A stretch of 64,000 bases of DNA, taken from positions 30,176,501-30,240,500 of the forward strand of contig NC_037090.1 of assembly GCF_002994745.2 (NCBI RefSeq). The letters run 5' to 3'. The DNA comes from Rosa chinensis. Its lineage: Eukaryota > Streptophyta > Magnoliopsida > Rosales > Rosaceae. Below are positions 35,501 through 48,665 of this stretch, in pieces. Position 1 is the stretch's first letter. The number at the start of each line of letters is the position of its first letter. A program made the position numbers and the translations under genes. The notes beneath the pieces were generated by a model. It was not told where the DNA came from, searched no databases, and saw only the letters and a program-made list of their open reading frames with translations.

Positions 35501-36941
35501 ATGGAAGTTTTTTCGTTTGCTGATGATTCTAAATGTGCAGGACTACATGAACTACAGGAAATATAGATACCTCAGACTCGATGGATCTTCCACCATTATG
35601 GATCGTAGAGACATGGTCAGAGACTTCCAGCAACGGTAGGGCTTTATCATCATGCAATGGTTTTGAAGAGATGGATCTGTTCTTACTCTTATTACGTACT
35701 ACTTCATTAATGTCTTTTACATGATTATCTTCTTGCAGAAGTGATATTTTTGTTTTCTTGCTGAGTACAAGAGCTGGTGGACTAGGCATTAACTTGACAG
35801 CTGCAGATACTGTCATATTTTATGAAAGTGATTGGAATCCGACCCTGGATCTACAGGCAATGGATAGAGCTCATCGGTTGGGCCAGACAAAAGATGTGAG
35901 TTTCTTTTTGCTAATCCAGCGTACACCAATCCGCTCCCAAATGGCTTGACCAATATTTTGGTGGAGCCGTCTGTTTGTATGGTGCTTTAAAGATATCTTG
36001 CTTGTTTATATGGCATCTTCTACATAACAGTCTCTTTTGAAATACATACGAGTTCTCTGCTCTATTTGGTATTACTTTTTAGTATACAAATTCTCTCTTC
36101 CTCATGTTATAGGTTACTGTCTACCGCCTAATTTGTAAAGAAACGGTTGAGGAGAAGATTCTGCAAAGAGCAAGTCAGAAAAATACTGTGCAGCAGCTTG
36201 TAATGATGGGTGGTCATGTTCAAGGTGACCTTTTGGCTCCCGAGGATGTTGTATCTCTACTTCTCGATGATGTCCAGTTGGAGCAGAAATTAAGAGAAGC
36301 TCCATCACAGGTGCTACATTCTCCCAAACTTGAGCTTATTTTTGGATATAATTTCTCTTTGAATTTTGTTTGGTGCAAGTGTTATCTTGTTGTCTCTCTT
36401 TATTTTCCAGAGTTCAGTATTCTTAATCCATATCATTTTGTTTTGCCAGGTTAAGGATAGACAAAAGAAGAAACAGACAAAGGGTATACGGGTAGATGCA
36501 GAAGGTGATGCCTCTTTGGAAGATTTAACAAACACTGCTGCATCACAAGGTACTGGAAATGAGGAATCTCCGGATGTCGAAAGATCAAAATCCAATAATA
36601 AAAAGGTACTGAAGTTAATTTACATTCTACTGTAGTAGTCATGCTTAGTATTAGCAGCTGGAGAAACAGAAATGCTATGGCTATTGCTCTAGTTTCTATC
36701 AGTTCTGCTTATGATAATAACATATGTGCAGAGGAAAACAGTGCCTGACAAGCATACTCCGCGGCCGAAGAATCCTCAAAGTATGGATGAACCAGAGGGC
36801 TATGAATTGGAGGATTCCTTACAAAATACTGATCCACAAGGTACAAGACCCAAGAGGCCAAAGAGGTCAAAGAAGAGTGTAAATGAAACTCTTGAACCTG
36901 CATTTACAGCGGCATCCCCTGTGGTCCCGAGGCAGACCTGA
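26585..36941 (+). CDS. INO80: INO80 chromatin-remodelling ATPase, 23 coding exons, frameshift in exon 17
   Basis: The exons are 26585-26650, 26784-26862, 27113-27497, 27604-28036, 28132-28332, 28504-28614, 28946-29355, 29471-29579, 29695-29775, 29848-30020, 31443-31568, 32029-32190, 32272-32329, 32929-33159, 33298-33444, 34143-34703, 34855-35111, 35216-35323, 35541-35635, 35739-35895, 36113-36310, 36450-36605 and 36732-36941, all GT-AG. Exons 4-7 encode the DBINO DNA-binding region ([31 protein letters not shown]). Exons 8-12 hold the Snf2 N lobe with ADEMGLGKT (ATP binding), DEAQAIK and [10 protein letters not shown]. Exons 18-21 hold the helicase C lobe with [16 protein letters not shown] and DRAHRLGQ, split from the N lobe by the long INO80-type insertion. 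The C-terminal tail is basic. The protein slides and edits H2A.Z nucleosomes in the INO80 complex in the nucleus. Exon 17 is 257 nt instead of a frame-keeping 258: an A is missing at 34974-34976, so a TGA at 34996 would end the product near residue 1158. Without the loss the protein is about 1504 aa, the normal plant length. Confidence 0.95.
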
Positions 36942-38112
36942 TATGAGCATTGCAGCAGTTTGGATCTTGTGGGGTTTTAAACCAGAAGCTAGGCAAGACA
37001 TCTCAAGGATCTCAATGGCTTATCTGCTTGATAATATCATGCAAATGAAGAAGATTATATTTGACTGATGAGCATGAGCATCACTTGCTGGAACTCTTAC
37101 AACTGGCCCCTATGGAGCTGGGAAACAATGGAAGCAGAAACACGGAGAAGCCAAGACAGCTGTATGATTGTATATAATTTGTATCATATCTATCTCCCCC
37201 AAATGTGGAGGGTGATTAGTTTTGGTTACTTTAGGGCTGTGTAAAGTTAGTTCGTAGTCACACTGCCAATATCAAACACCTCTCTGGTCTTGCCTAATCA
37301 GGGCCTAAAATGGTGCAAAAATTTTAACGATGGAGCATAGAACCAATGAATTGCAGGCAAGGGGTATTCATGCATTTACGTGCGGATGGAACTTTGGGGT
37401 ACAAGGCAAAGTTTATAGTAGTGAAGAGATGCAAATGGGCATGTATTGCCAATACCTCTGAATAACATATGAATCTGACCCGTTAGAAACCACTAATAAT
37501 TAAGCAACATGGAGTAGTATTATTGTCACGTTTGAAGGAGAGAAGATTCGGACATCTTCTACAATAATCTACGAAAATAAATTTGCTCATCACTAATTGG
37601 CTGCTCATATGTAATCACCATAAAGCCTTGAGCGCAAGAGTTCTATAGCAGAAGCAAGAACTGCGGTTGGTTTCTTGTTTTGCAAAAGCATGCATAAGTA
37701 AGACATCCAAGATGTAAGCCTGACTTCCAACTCCCTTCAAAAAGTAATCAAGCAAGCCCAGATGATGGTGCAACTTTGAACATTGTCACTATTTTGAAGT
37801 AGCGCTCGCTGCTCATTATATGTATTATATGAGTTATGTTTCTTATCAATTGCATAATAGTAGAAAAAAAAATTTCCATACGCAATAGCTCCAAAAGTAC
37901 AGACCAGCAAAGCAAGTAGGAAAGTAAATTACAGTTTGATCCGATAAACCTCATGTTACTGACAAACTTTTTAACCCTTTCCACTTACAAGTCAACAAAA
38001 ATTCTACTAATTCAAATCTCAGTCTGGACCTGGAAAATGACAGTGAAATAAATGAGGAAATTGGCCACCAAACTTATCGCGCAACCTGTGAAAAACTAAT
38101 TCAAATCTCAGT
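36942..38112. other. Convergent intergenic region between INO80 and eIF3e
   Basis: It contains the INO80 3' untranslated region (from 36942) and, on the other strand, that of eIF3e. The phrase AATTCAAATCTCAGTCT recurs at about 38010 and 38099, a small direct repeat. No coding frame or transposon end is supported. Confidence 0.5.
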
Positions 38113-40948
38113 CTAGACCTTTCCACTTGCATGTTCCCTAATCTGATTAACTAACTTGTAAGTACGCCCAGATAATGCCTTAGTGTGGTCTATCAGTTGC
38201 TCATACCTGGAAATCATGATGTAGAAAAACAAAAAATGAGTCCTAAACAAAAAAGCAGTAGCAGTATTTATCAATTTGGCAATCTGTATCAATGAACTTA
38301 CACATTTGGATGGTTAGGTTCCATGATAGCAGTTCCTGACTGTGAGTCGATCTTTGCGTCAAGCTTTGAGCTCCGAATAAGATTCACAATCCATCTCTCA
38401 GCCTCCTCATAATTCAAATTCAATTTTTCAGCAAGCACTCTGCCAAACAAGAAACTCAATTAGAGGAATGAAGAAAGTTTATTTTCTACTAACAAGAAAA
38501 GGAAAACAGATTACAGTTAGGATGGTAAAGAAGCCAATTGTGCAATGAAAACTTATTACAACTAACTACTTGATTCCTTCTGATATACAACCACTAGCCA
38601 TGATCCACATCTTAGAAACTGCATGCCTGAAAATTTTGACCATATCTTAATATACAACCCCACATTAGCTCTCTATTGCCCGAGTTCCCGACCAAAAATA
38701 GACAAATATGTAGAGACCAGTTTAAATGAACCCAAAAATTTTGAATGAAAAAAGAAAAACTCCGTGTAACGAGCCTTGGGAGGAGGGTGGGGGGCTAAAA
38801 CACAATGAAACGCATAAGGAACAAAGTAGAACAAGAAAAATCGCAAACTCTGATGGCTAACTTACGCACCACACATCACTTTTCATAATGTATAACAGCG
38901 TGCTACAATTAGAATAATATAATTTCATTAAAAGACATTACTAACCCCATGTCAATGCGCTGATGTATGCGGCAGTAAGTCTCAAAGATAAAAAGACGAG
39001 CATTTTCAAGGAATTCATCCCTCAATGGCACAGTGGTGAAATTGCCTTCTTCAACTCGCTTTCCAAGGAAGGGATCATTCAATATCACCTGCATTGTCAT
39101 ACCACCCACATTATCACTTGATTATCATCTAGAACATTATCATAGATATAAGCAAGCATGGCAATCTACTTACTTCCTGACACTCCCACATCTTCTTTTG
39201 TGCTCCATCAAAGTCATAATTAACATAAACACATGTCAAAAACTCAGTGATAGGGTCTTTGTAAGAATGCTGCTCCTGCTGAATAACCTTTATAAAATCC
39301 TTGAATTGAGGTCTCCTTCTCTTATTGACAATGAATGCAGTGGCCAAGTAACGAATGAGATGGGGAGCATTGGTTTGGATAGCATTCAGATACCTGTAGA
39401 AGTTAAAACATTTCAGTAAGGGGACATATAGTAAAATTCAAGCCACTTGATGTTCACCAAAACCAATTTTCACAAGGGAGAAGGACAGCATATCTTATAT
39501 GCACCCAAACCATGACTGGTCTTCTTCAGAACAAAATGCAGACATTATTGATGATTATCAAAGCTATTTTCATTGGAAAGAGCAAAAGCAAGAGTTTATC
39601 ACATTTACTGGATAAACATCAGAGCAACAAAATATCAAGAACAGAAGTAGCAGCAACAAGAGTATTAATAACAAAGATCACAAATAATATAGTTAGGAAC
39701 CAAGTTGATTTCTGATTCCCATTAAAGGAGAATAGATGATATAACAATCTTTAAACTTTCCGCGTGAAAGCGATCAAAACAATTTTTTTTTTGCAGTAGT
39801 TGAAGCAAGAAGTGATTCTAGTAAAAGCCAAAATGTCAAAATAGATGAATGCAGATGACATACTTGTCCTGATTAAACAGTTCAATGATTTGAGTTCTTC
39901 CATTGTCGTGGTTAAAAAATATGAAGAGACTCCAGTGCATCAACCATATTCTGTTTTGCACCTGATTCATAGGTGAACTGAAATTCTGCAACAAAAAGCA
40001 TCACCTTGATAAATAACATGCCCGTTTTAATAAATAAGTATCTGCGTGTCTTTCTGTGTTAGTGTCGTGTAAAAAAAAAAAACATAAAATGAAGATGAAC
40101 CTTTGAATCAATAATTTCTTTCAGGCGGTTAAGCTCTTCAAGAGCAATATCCCAGTTTTGCATCAAAATCTCAGCGGCCAGCTTTCCCCACAATGCACTG
40201 AGACTCCTCTCGCTGTTGGTGCATAAAGCCCTGTACTGATACAGATAATCAGCAGCGCCAGAGTAGTTGCCACATTCAAACTGAAACTTTGCATACTGAT
40301 ACAGCGCCTCTATCTGCTGCGGACCAATCTGATATTAAAAACGACACGACACGACATGAGCTCACAGCACCAAAACCCCCACAAATCATCCAATAATAAA
40401 AGGCATTACAATATTTGTCAATTCATACAACGTACGATACGCTAGACTTATCTACGGGCTGAAACACAAAAAAGAGGAACAAGAAAGAAACCTGGTAACG
40501 GTCATTGAGCATCTGGAGATTGTACTGCTTGTCAGACCTGAGCTCCTGAACGGCGGCGGCGTTCTGCAAGAAGTTGACAAGGGGCGCCGCGGACTCCTCG
40601 AGAGCCTTGAGGCGAGCGACCACCTCGGCCCTCATCTCGACCATCTCTAAATCAAATACAGAATTAAATCCAATGAACGAATCCCAAAGACAATCACAGA
40701 TATCTAGAGAGGGAGAGAGAGAGAGATGAGATGTCCTTACCCGGGGGGACATCTTCGGTGTGATAGAGGGACTTGTGGATGTCCATGGCGTAGTCGACCA
40801 TGTTGGTCTTGTTGAGGAGCTCGATCTTGGACTTGAGGATCTGCTCATCAGGGTAGAGCTGCCTCTCCTGAAGAAACTCCATCAGAGGGAACACCAGATG
40901 CCTGTCGAGGTTGGGCGCGATGCGCGGGGTAAGGTCATGCTCAGCCAT
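38113..40948 (-). CDS. EIF3E: Eukaryotic translation initiation factor 3 subunit E (eIF3e/INT6)
   Basis: The coding exons are 40948-40741, 40646-40492, 40328-40101, 39985-39864, 39393-39174, 39088-38946, 38439-38302 and 38206-38113, all GT-AG, giving 435 aa. The start [20 protein letters not shown] is the conserved eIF3e N-terminus. The middle is helical repeat ([39 protein letters not shown]). The C-terminal PCI domain spans roughly residues 220-400 ([34 protein letters not shown]). It ends [15 protein letters not shown]. The protein is a scaffold subunit of eIF3, which places mRNA and initiator tRNA on the 40S ribosome, and its PCI fold is shared with the COP9 signalosome and proteasome lid. 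Length and motifs indicate an intact gene. The 5' leader has a CT tract. Confidence 0.96.
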
Positions 40949-40958
40949 CTCTTCTCTT

Positions 40959-40978
40959 CTCTCTCTCTCTCTCTCTCT
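40959..40978. repeat. Short CT/GA tract in the eIF3e 5' leader
   Basis: A GA run on the coding strand ends about 11 bases before the ATG. Such tracts are common in plant 5' leaders and may be a GAGA-type element; no direct evidence is available here. Confidence 0.6.
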
Positions 40979-41205
40979 GGATTTTGCGGCAACAACAACC
41001 CAGACGCACCAAGATATATCAGGGTTTTGCAACTGCGACCGAACGCCTCTATTCTACTAGGTTTAGGATTACGAGTCTCTTCTCTTGTGTGAGTGGGTTT
41101 TTTTTTTTTTACTTTTAGCCCGTTTACCCCTTATATTTTGGTAAATTCCCCTCTTATCCCCAGTACTAATAAATTTAGGTAAAACGTGCCTTTACTCGGA
41201 TTTGA

Positions 41206-42182
41206 GATTTTTTTTTAAAATTTAGATCAAATAATTGTATTCATACGGAAGAAGTTACAAGCAGTATGAATACTACATTTTAGGCCACTAATGGACCACT
41301 TATAACAAGATCAAACCAAAAGGCCTGAACACCACTTCCGAATAGAGCTACTACTTCCAAATAGAGCTACTAGATCTCTAGTACACCATGAGACAAGGAA
41401 AATGGTCATACCGACTAAGGAGACTCAAAATCCGACGAAGTGCCAACATCGTTGGTAGGGAAGTGTCGGCATACCAACTGGGTAGTGGCACAGATTCAGG
41501 GTGTGTTTGTTACGAGAGGTTGGACATGACTGGGTAAAAACACGAGCTCGCTCTAGCTCGTGTTTGGCAACAGCATGGATTTTGTTAAATGAGACTCTAC
41601 AGTTCCCAAAACTAACCGTACACCTTCTACAAGAGCAACATGCACCAAAAAATCATGTGATTGTGCAGGTAGGTGTTATAGACGCTGAAAACTATTGTCG
41701 CTGGTTCTGCTCTTCACCTCAACCTCATCATTCTCTCTCACTCGTGTCATTCTTTCGCTTTACCTTAATAACATACATAAATAGTAGTTAAGGTAGTTAT
41801 ATACAATTAATTATCTCTCCAAATCTCCTAAAATTAGTTGTTATTTAACAAAGAAAATAAAACTTCCTACATCAATTACAAAAGTGATGACCTAAGGGCC
41901 AGGCGGGTTTGAAATGGGTTTAGGGCCTAAGGGCCAAGTGATGACCCCTATATCAACGTTGATTTTGACATTGTCACTTAGTAGGGGGTCGTTTCTTCTT
42001 CCTTGTAGCCTTTGGATGATACTTCTGTAATTCTTCCAAGCTTTTGATACACTAGCTAATCATATGCATATGTTGGAAGTTGCCACCTTTCTGAACTAAC
42101 TTATTTATCTCTGTCCATATAGTCCAAAGAGCCATGAAAAGCAGGTCATATCATTTTTAGCATGAAGCATTTAAGTGCGGAA
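41206..42182 (-). mobile_element. 3' end of an L1-type LINE, degenerate
   Basis: On the minus strand, 42170-41995 reads as LINE C-terminal sequence, with LLFMALWTIWTEINKLVQ and LEELQKYHPKATRKKK. It is followed by a weak RNase H-like start (DNVKINVDIGV). The distal end near 41206-41260 (TTGTAACTTCTTCCGTATGAA, then ATTTGATC and an A-rich tail) looks like a LINE 3' untranslated region with poly-A. Frames are broken throughout. Confidence 0.5.
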
Positions 42183-43560
42183 TGTTACACCCCATACCTA
42201 GAATTACATGTTTCCTAGTCAATTGGATGTAAAAGATAAGATTATACTATTTTCACCTTTGTAAAATCATTTAAGGGACTCAAAAGTTTACTTTTTCTTC
42301 AACTCAGTTTTTTAGGAAACTTCATTTATGAAAGTTATAAAGGACGTTACATCGAGTTTGTGGACATGCGGCACGTTGGAGTCAGAGTTCGTATGAAGAA
42401 GTTACGATTTGAAAAGCAAAAGTTACCAGTTTGGGAAACCTACTATAAATAGAGTTTGCAACTATCTATTTTGGGAAGGTTTACATTTTTAGTCAAATAC
42501 TAAATCCATATTTCTCTCGATGCAACTTGGCTCTTGACCGGACCCGCTTCGTGATCCGAATTGTGACCTGCCTTTTCCGTTGTCCTCCAGCCACCAGAGC
42601 TCTAGCCATTGGTCAAAAATGGAGTGCCTCTTCACGCTATTGAGATACATACCCTTGGGTTGAATCAATTAGTAGCAGAGACAGAAAATTGAAGCACTTT
42701 TCTAGTCGCAGGTCCATGAGGCTCAACTCAGCTCTTCTGTCGTGCTCAGTCATTTCAGGCGACGCTGCTATATGGGTTTGGAAGCTCTCTGCACCCTCAA
42801 TCCACTTATACAAGTCTCATTCATTGATTTGGCTTAAGGAAGGGGAATTGAAGCATGGAAAGTTTTCGGTACCGAAACTTTTGATGTAAATTTTGAGTTT
42901 CTCGTTCTTTTTCTGACCTTGTTGTAGTAAAAGATATTATTGTGCTTGTTTGGATGAAAAGTTAGGCATAGGTATCGGCTCATGATTTGGGGTTGGGATG
43001 ACCCTTTGCGCTGCCACTGTTGGCAGCGTGTGAGGGCTCGTGCCACCTCTTCGGGCCATGTTTGTTGGCTCGTTAAATAGAGCTCAGTGTTAGTGATATC
43101 AACTTTTCGTGGTCATTGAACAACTTTTAATGAGCGATTGAAATTTTAAAATTTCGGATATCATTTCGTGACGATCCGGCCATTAGATTGTCATGATTTT
43201 TCCTTAAGTTGTTCAATTATTGAGTTAACAAAACTTATGAAGTTCGAGTCAATTCCGAGGTGAGTTTGGATTTTCAAAGTTTACGACAAATTAATTAAAG
43301 AGGTTTTGTCTTGAATTTAAATTTAGATTATAATTTATAGCAAACTAGTCTTCTAATATTTTAAAAAATTACTCAATATGTCAAAATATTGCGATAATTT
43401 TGACATTTCACTGCTGAAATTTCTGATGTTATGGGCTTATGGCGATACCTTCCAACTTCCAAGATAACGCCGCATTAACTCTTAAAAATCGCCGATAAAA
43501 CCCTATTATTATGGAAGTACAAAAATTTACAGATATCATTAACTTGTATCACGCGCCCGA
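42183..43560 (+). mobile_element. Possible truncated LTR fragment
   Basis: It starts TGTTACACCCCATACC and has a TATA-like ACTATAAATAGAG near 42441, an arrangement seen in plant Ty3-type LTRs. No matching right end (GTAACA) or target duplication was found, so the right limit is unknown and sequence up to the carbonic anhydrase promoter is included only provisionally. No coding sequence is seen. Confidence 0.3.
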
Positions 43561-43699
43561 CAGCAGAGCGTGAAGACGAGGAAAGCTGCAGTTTCTCTTT
43601 TACTCTCTAGCAGCAGAGGAGACCTCTGCTCCTCTCTATATATGAGTCTCACTCCTCCTTGTGCCAATGCCATTTCCAATTTTGAAGCAACGAAGCATT

Positions 43700-46600
43700 A
43701 TGTGGTTCTTCAATCCCAACCCCAAACCCAACTTGCTCTTCTTTCTCATTTTGGGTTCCCTCCTCCTCTTATCCCATCATTCCTTTTTCACCATTTGCAG
43801 AGCCGCACTTGATGACTCCGGGGAAGTTGGTAATTTCGGATTCCTCTCTTCGATTTTTTGGTTTTCTGTCTCTCCCAGTTTGATGATAAATATGGATCAT
43901 CTTTGCTCCATCATACTGTCCTTCAATGACTGTGTATCACTTGCATTCATCATTCATCATTTATCGTTCAGGCATTTTCTTCTTCCCTATGTATTGGGTT
44001 TTGTGTTCTTATTTTGTCTTTTTGCCTCTGGCCTTTTTTTGTTTCTATTTTCTGTCAAAGCTCTGGAAACTGAGATTGAATTTTTTAACAATAAATATAC
44101 AGATACGTTTTTCTATACATACATTCATTAGGAGATATAACTTCATACAAACAATTAAGAAACACCCCAGATGGGTACTGACAAACAATCAATCTCCATT
44201 GAAGTGCACTTATGATCAGGAAAAGGTTACGTATAGAAGAGAATCGAGTCGTTTTCAGTTTCTCAGTTTCTATTGACCATTTTTTTTCTTTTGGTGCTTA
44301 TAATTAAAAGAGTCAATGGACCCCCTAATACATGTGTTAGGTGTCTTCAGTTATTGACAACCTTGTTTGCTAATCAAGTCAATAATGCCTCTTTCATGGT
44401 TTCAAATACTAAAATTATGCACATGGTGTAGATCTGGCTAGGTAACTCATGTCCCGCCGTGGACCAAAGAATTACTTTCATTTTTATGCAACAGAAGTAT
44501 TTCAAATTTAGGTACCGTTGTCACGTGCTTAAACAGACATTCCACATATTCATGTCTCTTATCATATGAGCTCTTTTTTGCATGCTTGGCAGCAAAGGAA
44601 GTATTAGCTTCTCTACACTTTCACCTGCTTTTTTATTTTTACAGAATCGCCACTTTTCTTTTTGTCTGAGAAAGAAAAGATTCTGTCTTTCACATACGTA
44701 AATGTAAATGGAATAGATTATTAAGTTTTACAAAAGTAGGGCAATGATTTAAGATCAAAAGACATAATGATATTCTTGCCATTGAGCATAAGCATACCTT
44801 CTGATATGACTTTACATATTTTGTATGCACAGGTGATGAACTTCCATTTACTTATGTTGAGGGAACTGGTAAAGGACCAAAGAAATGGGGTCAAATTGAC
44901 CCACATTGGAAAGTTTGTGATAATGGAGAAATGCAGTCTCCTATTGATCTTCTTGACGGCAGGGTGCAGGTTTTCCCTAACTTGGGGAAATTGAAAAGGG
45001 ATTACAAACAAGCCCCTGCTACTATCAAGAACAGAGGGCATGACATTACGGTGAGCAATGCCTAAACGTCTACTAAATTACTATGCTTATTCTAATCAAA
45101 ATTAGTCGAGTAACCAGAACTTCCAATCCAATTTGTTGAACTAGAGGTTGACTGTTTTTGTTGTTTTTTTTTTTCATACGAATTTTTTCAGGTGAGGTGG
45201 AAAGAAGACGCAGGGAAAATCAATATTAATGGTACAGACTATAATCTGCTACAATGTCATTGGCATTCACCTTCTGAACACACATTCAATGGATCAAGGT
45301 TCTTATTCTTTTTCTCTCATTTTTTTGTCATGAAAACCAGTGTCCAAGAGTAAATAATGCAAGGACTACATTAACAGTTGATCATTATAACTTATGTCAT
45401 AATTAGTAATTAAACATTAACTGCATGCCCTGTAGTGTTGACAGCTAATGCCATTTCATGGTTCAAGCCATGTTGTTTCATATAATTACTAGTTTACTAC
45501 TCACTTAGCAAGGTTTTCTTCTCCATACAAAACCTTCTAATGACTGTCGATGACCTTTTGCCTCAAATCTTCTTTTTCAGGTATGCTTTGGAGCTCCACG
45601 TTATTCATACAAGCTCTACTGGAAAGATTGCTGTTATTGGAATTGTATACAAATATGGCCGACCTGATCCCTTCCTTTCAAAGGTACCAATTCTGAATGT
45701 GCATTCCCAATGAAATAATACATTGTAAGATTATGAAGTAAGTTCAATTTACCAATGCAGAAAAGCCCTAACTATGACTTAAAACGAAGATATCCATGAC
45801 TAAGTTAGGGATTCAATGCTATAGCTTGGTCAAACAACCATGTCACCAGTTCTGTCACAATTCACATTAGACACTTTCTGTACGATCAATTTATAATCAG
45901 CTATTTGAAAGTAGATTATCAAATGTCTAATTGCTTGAATATACCACAACTGTTTTGGTAAGAAATTCTATTCTAGAGATTCTCAAAATCTTGTCTGATG
46001 TTTATGGTGATGTATTGAGTTTACTAGACTTATAGCCTCATCCTTGAAACAGATTAGTATCCAGTATCCACTCTGGCACATATCGAAAGAGTAGTCTGCC
46101 TTATATAGCCTCCGTCACTTTGTACACATTGGTTTAAAATGATTAAGCAATCTCAATTCATCTCTGTTTACTTCAATTTTGCAAATGAATTTCAAAAAGG
46201 AGATATATATACTTTTGACATCTAAGCATTCATAGAGTCATCACTACATGGTGAGTTATTGTGCTTTAAATTTTGTGGTCATATCATATGTACTCCTAAC
46301 TTCTAGATGGTTTCCTTTTTACTCACTTTAATTTTCTTCTTCTTAATTTATAATTCCCCATGGCAGCTGTTCCACCACATAAAATCAGTTGGGAAAGAAG
46401 AGGTTGATATTGGCATTATTAATCCAGGAGACATCAAGTTTGGAAGCAGAAAGTATTACAGATATATTGGTTCTCTCACTGTTCCTCCCTGCACTGAGGG
46501 TGTAATTTGGACAATAGTCAAAAAGGTAGTCTTTCGCCAATTAAAGAAATCACCTCTTCTTTACCAGTATGCGATATATTGGTTCTCTTAAATTTTCTCA

Positions 46601-47352
46601 TTCCAAAGATGCACTTACCGACATTTATATATTACTTTTCTTTTACAGGTGAGGACAGTTTCAAGGGAGCAAGTGAGAGCACTAAGGGAGACTGTTCACG
46701 ATGTAAGTTTTTACTGAATTGACTGTTGAACTAATCTGCTCTTTTTTTTAAACTGTAGAGTATGTTTGTGTGAAATGTTGTAAAAGATTCCTGCCAAGCA
46801 CGTATTTGGCAAAGCACTGGCCCCCTAAATCAAGAGTCAAAACATTGGCTTGGATCTTAATGTGGCTTAGCTTCAACTTGCATGACAGTCTAATCTCAAA
46901 TTTAATATCCTTGAGGCTTGTTATAACTCAAAGCCTCAAATATTCTCAAAATCTCAAATAGAAGAACGATCACTTATCCTGTGGATCTTTCAGTTGAAAT
47001 TGGTGTGGATCTTTCAGTTGAAATTGGTGCTCTTATATGATAATTGGCTAGGGTTCAGTAGGCAGTAATGTTTGATAAATAATTGTAGGATTGAAGAAAA
47101 TTTAAGCATGTTAAAGCATTAAGTTGATTGTAGGATTGAAGAGAAGTTAAGCATGTTAAAGCATTAAGCTAATGAAGCAATAGTTGTTCGTATATTTTCC
47201 TTGTTTAATTAAGAGCTCTGTAGATTTCAATCTTGCTTTTGTGTTGTGTTTGTTCATCTCAGGGATATGAGGAAAATGCAAGGCCAACTCAGCAATTCAA
47301 TGGGAGACCAGTGTTGTTATACACTCCAGGGGAGAATGGAGGTTCTGGTTAG
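43700..47352 (+). CDS. ACA: Alpha-type carbonic anhydrase, secreted or plastid-targeted via the secretory route
   Basis: The coding exons are 43700-43829, 44833-45050, 45192-45298, 45581-45683, 46367-46525, 46649-46702 and 47263-47352, all GT-AG, giving 286 aa from [10 protein letters not shown]. An in-frame ATG at 43667 would add 11 residues; I chose the later one because the hydrophobic signal peptide ([19 protein letters not shown]) follows it at normal spacing. The mature part has [19 protein letters not shown], the zinc histidines in [16 protein letters not shown] and ALELHVIH, and [16 protein letters not shown]. The two cysteines (VCDNG and VPPCTEG) fit the family disulfide. The enzyme interconverts CO2 and bicarbonate. 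It resembles plant ACA/nectarin-3-like members. All catalytic residues I can check are present. Confidence 0.93.
46981..47168. repeat. Small tandem duplications in carbonic anhydrase intron 6
   Basis: A 24-bp unit (GTGGATCTTTCAGTTGAAAT...) is perfectly doubled at 46981-47028. A second unit of about 35 bp starting TTGTAGGATTGAAGA occurs at 47093 and again at 47128, with AGCATGTTAAAGCATTAAG in both. Confidence 0.85.
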
Positions 47353-48483
47353 GTCTATATATAAATGTAAGGGAAATGTCTTCTTTAATTTTCATCTTAC
47401 CAACAAAGAAGTGGGATTTAGAACCACATGTTCGAATATGTTGTATATTTTGTGGGTATCATTCATGAGTATGTAAACAAAGTTATATGTTCCCGACTTT
47501 TTGAAAAATACAACTTGATCTATGTACTCTTGTCTACTTCTCAAGTTTCTTCTTTCTCTCTTAACTCTCTTATTTCCCCCTCCAACTCTTTTCCCAGCAA
47601 GCTGTTCTTGCCTGCATTTCTCTTATTAAGAGAGATGACTCTGGAAATGGTTGTATGGTTCTGATACCACATGTAAAAATTAAACATTAAATAGTTGCCA
47701 CAAGATCATTCACATTATATAGACACAATTGTGTTAACATCCTATATGATAATCAAACAAGATGTAGAACTTGTACCTGAGGAGTCATGCATGTGCTCAG
47801 GTATAAGTAACAGAAGACATTTTGCTAGCTAAAGGTGTTGTGCAATTCTCATATGTTATGAACTGCATGCTTGGTTGTAGAGGGTGCATGCACTTTTTGC
47901 TTCTTTATATAGGAGTTAGAGTTGAGACTCGAACCCCGCCCATAAAGCAAGTTCAATTGCATTAAAATTATACTCATAATATTATAGATTCCATATATTT
48001 TGAGTAACTTAATATCCCAGAAATAACTTTACCTAATCAGTAGATATACATATTGTAGGTTCTGGGACAAAATTCTTAACAGTTGAACTCGTGGACATTT
48101 TTTCTCCATTGACAATGGGGCCAGAATCATTGTGTAGCAATCTTTTATGACGTTTGTGCCAAAAACTTTTGAGTATCTTCCTATGAATGCCGTGCTTCTG
48201 GAGTACATTCAAGCTGTTGAATATGTGAGTCACTATAGTTTCGGTCAGAGGAGGCAGTAAGCTTTGATGCAATGGCCTTGTCTTCTCGGGTTTCTGCTGG
48301 ACCTCTGATGGATTCCTGTGTTTAAATCCTCGTTGTATTTCAGTTTTAATGCATCGTGATTATTTGAACGTCATTTTCTTGTACCGAGGGCTAGGTGCTG
48401 TGAGAATATCTTACTCCTCTCTCTGAGGAAGCTTGACAGAAGATGCATATTTATGAATATAATGTGACTTGAATTGTAATGTT
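47353..48483. other. Region downstream of the carbonic anhydrase gene
   Basis: It holds the 3' untranslated region, then AT-rich DNA. A TGGTATCAGAACCA-like motif on the minus strand near 47660 resembles a retroelement primer site but lacks a convincing LTR next to it. No gene is recognised. Confidence 0.4.
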
Positions 48484-48665
48484 TGTTGGAGAGGAAAGAT
48501 CCCATATCGGAAAAGTGACAAATAAAATATAACTTATAAGTGGGTGGATCTCACCCAATTGTACCGAGGCCTTTTGTGATTAAAACCCAACACCTAACAG
48601 GTGGTTAAGTTTGGACAGTATCGGTACAATAGTGGGCCACGGGCCACGCTTGTCGCTGTTTAACA
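48484..48665 (+). mobile_element. Solo LTR, 182 bp, with exact 5-bp target duplication (small TRIM-like element)
   Basis: It starts TGTTGGAGAGGAAAGATC and ends GTCGCTGTTTAACA, the TG...CA form with short inverted ends TGTT/AACA. ATGTT flanks it at 48479-48483 and 48666-48670. The size, promoter-like body and lack of any interior fit recombination of the two LTRs of a TRIM-type or short Copia element. Confidence 0.85.

Noticed and set aside
47650..47680. Primer-binding-site-like TGGTATCAGAACC on the minus strand
   Set aside because: No LTR with matching TG/CA ends or gag sequence could be placed beside it; the motif alone is short enough to be chance or a very old remnant.
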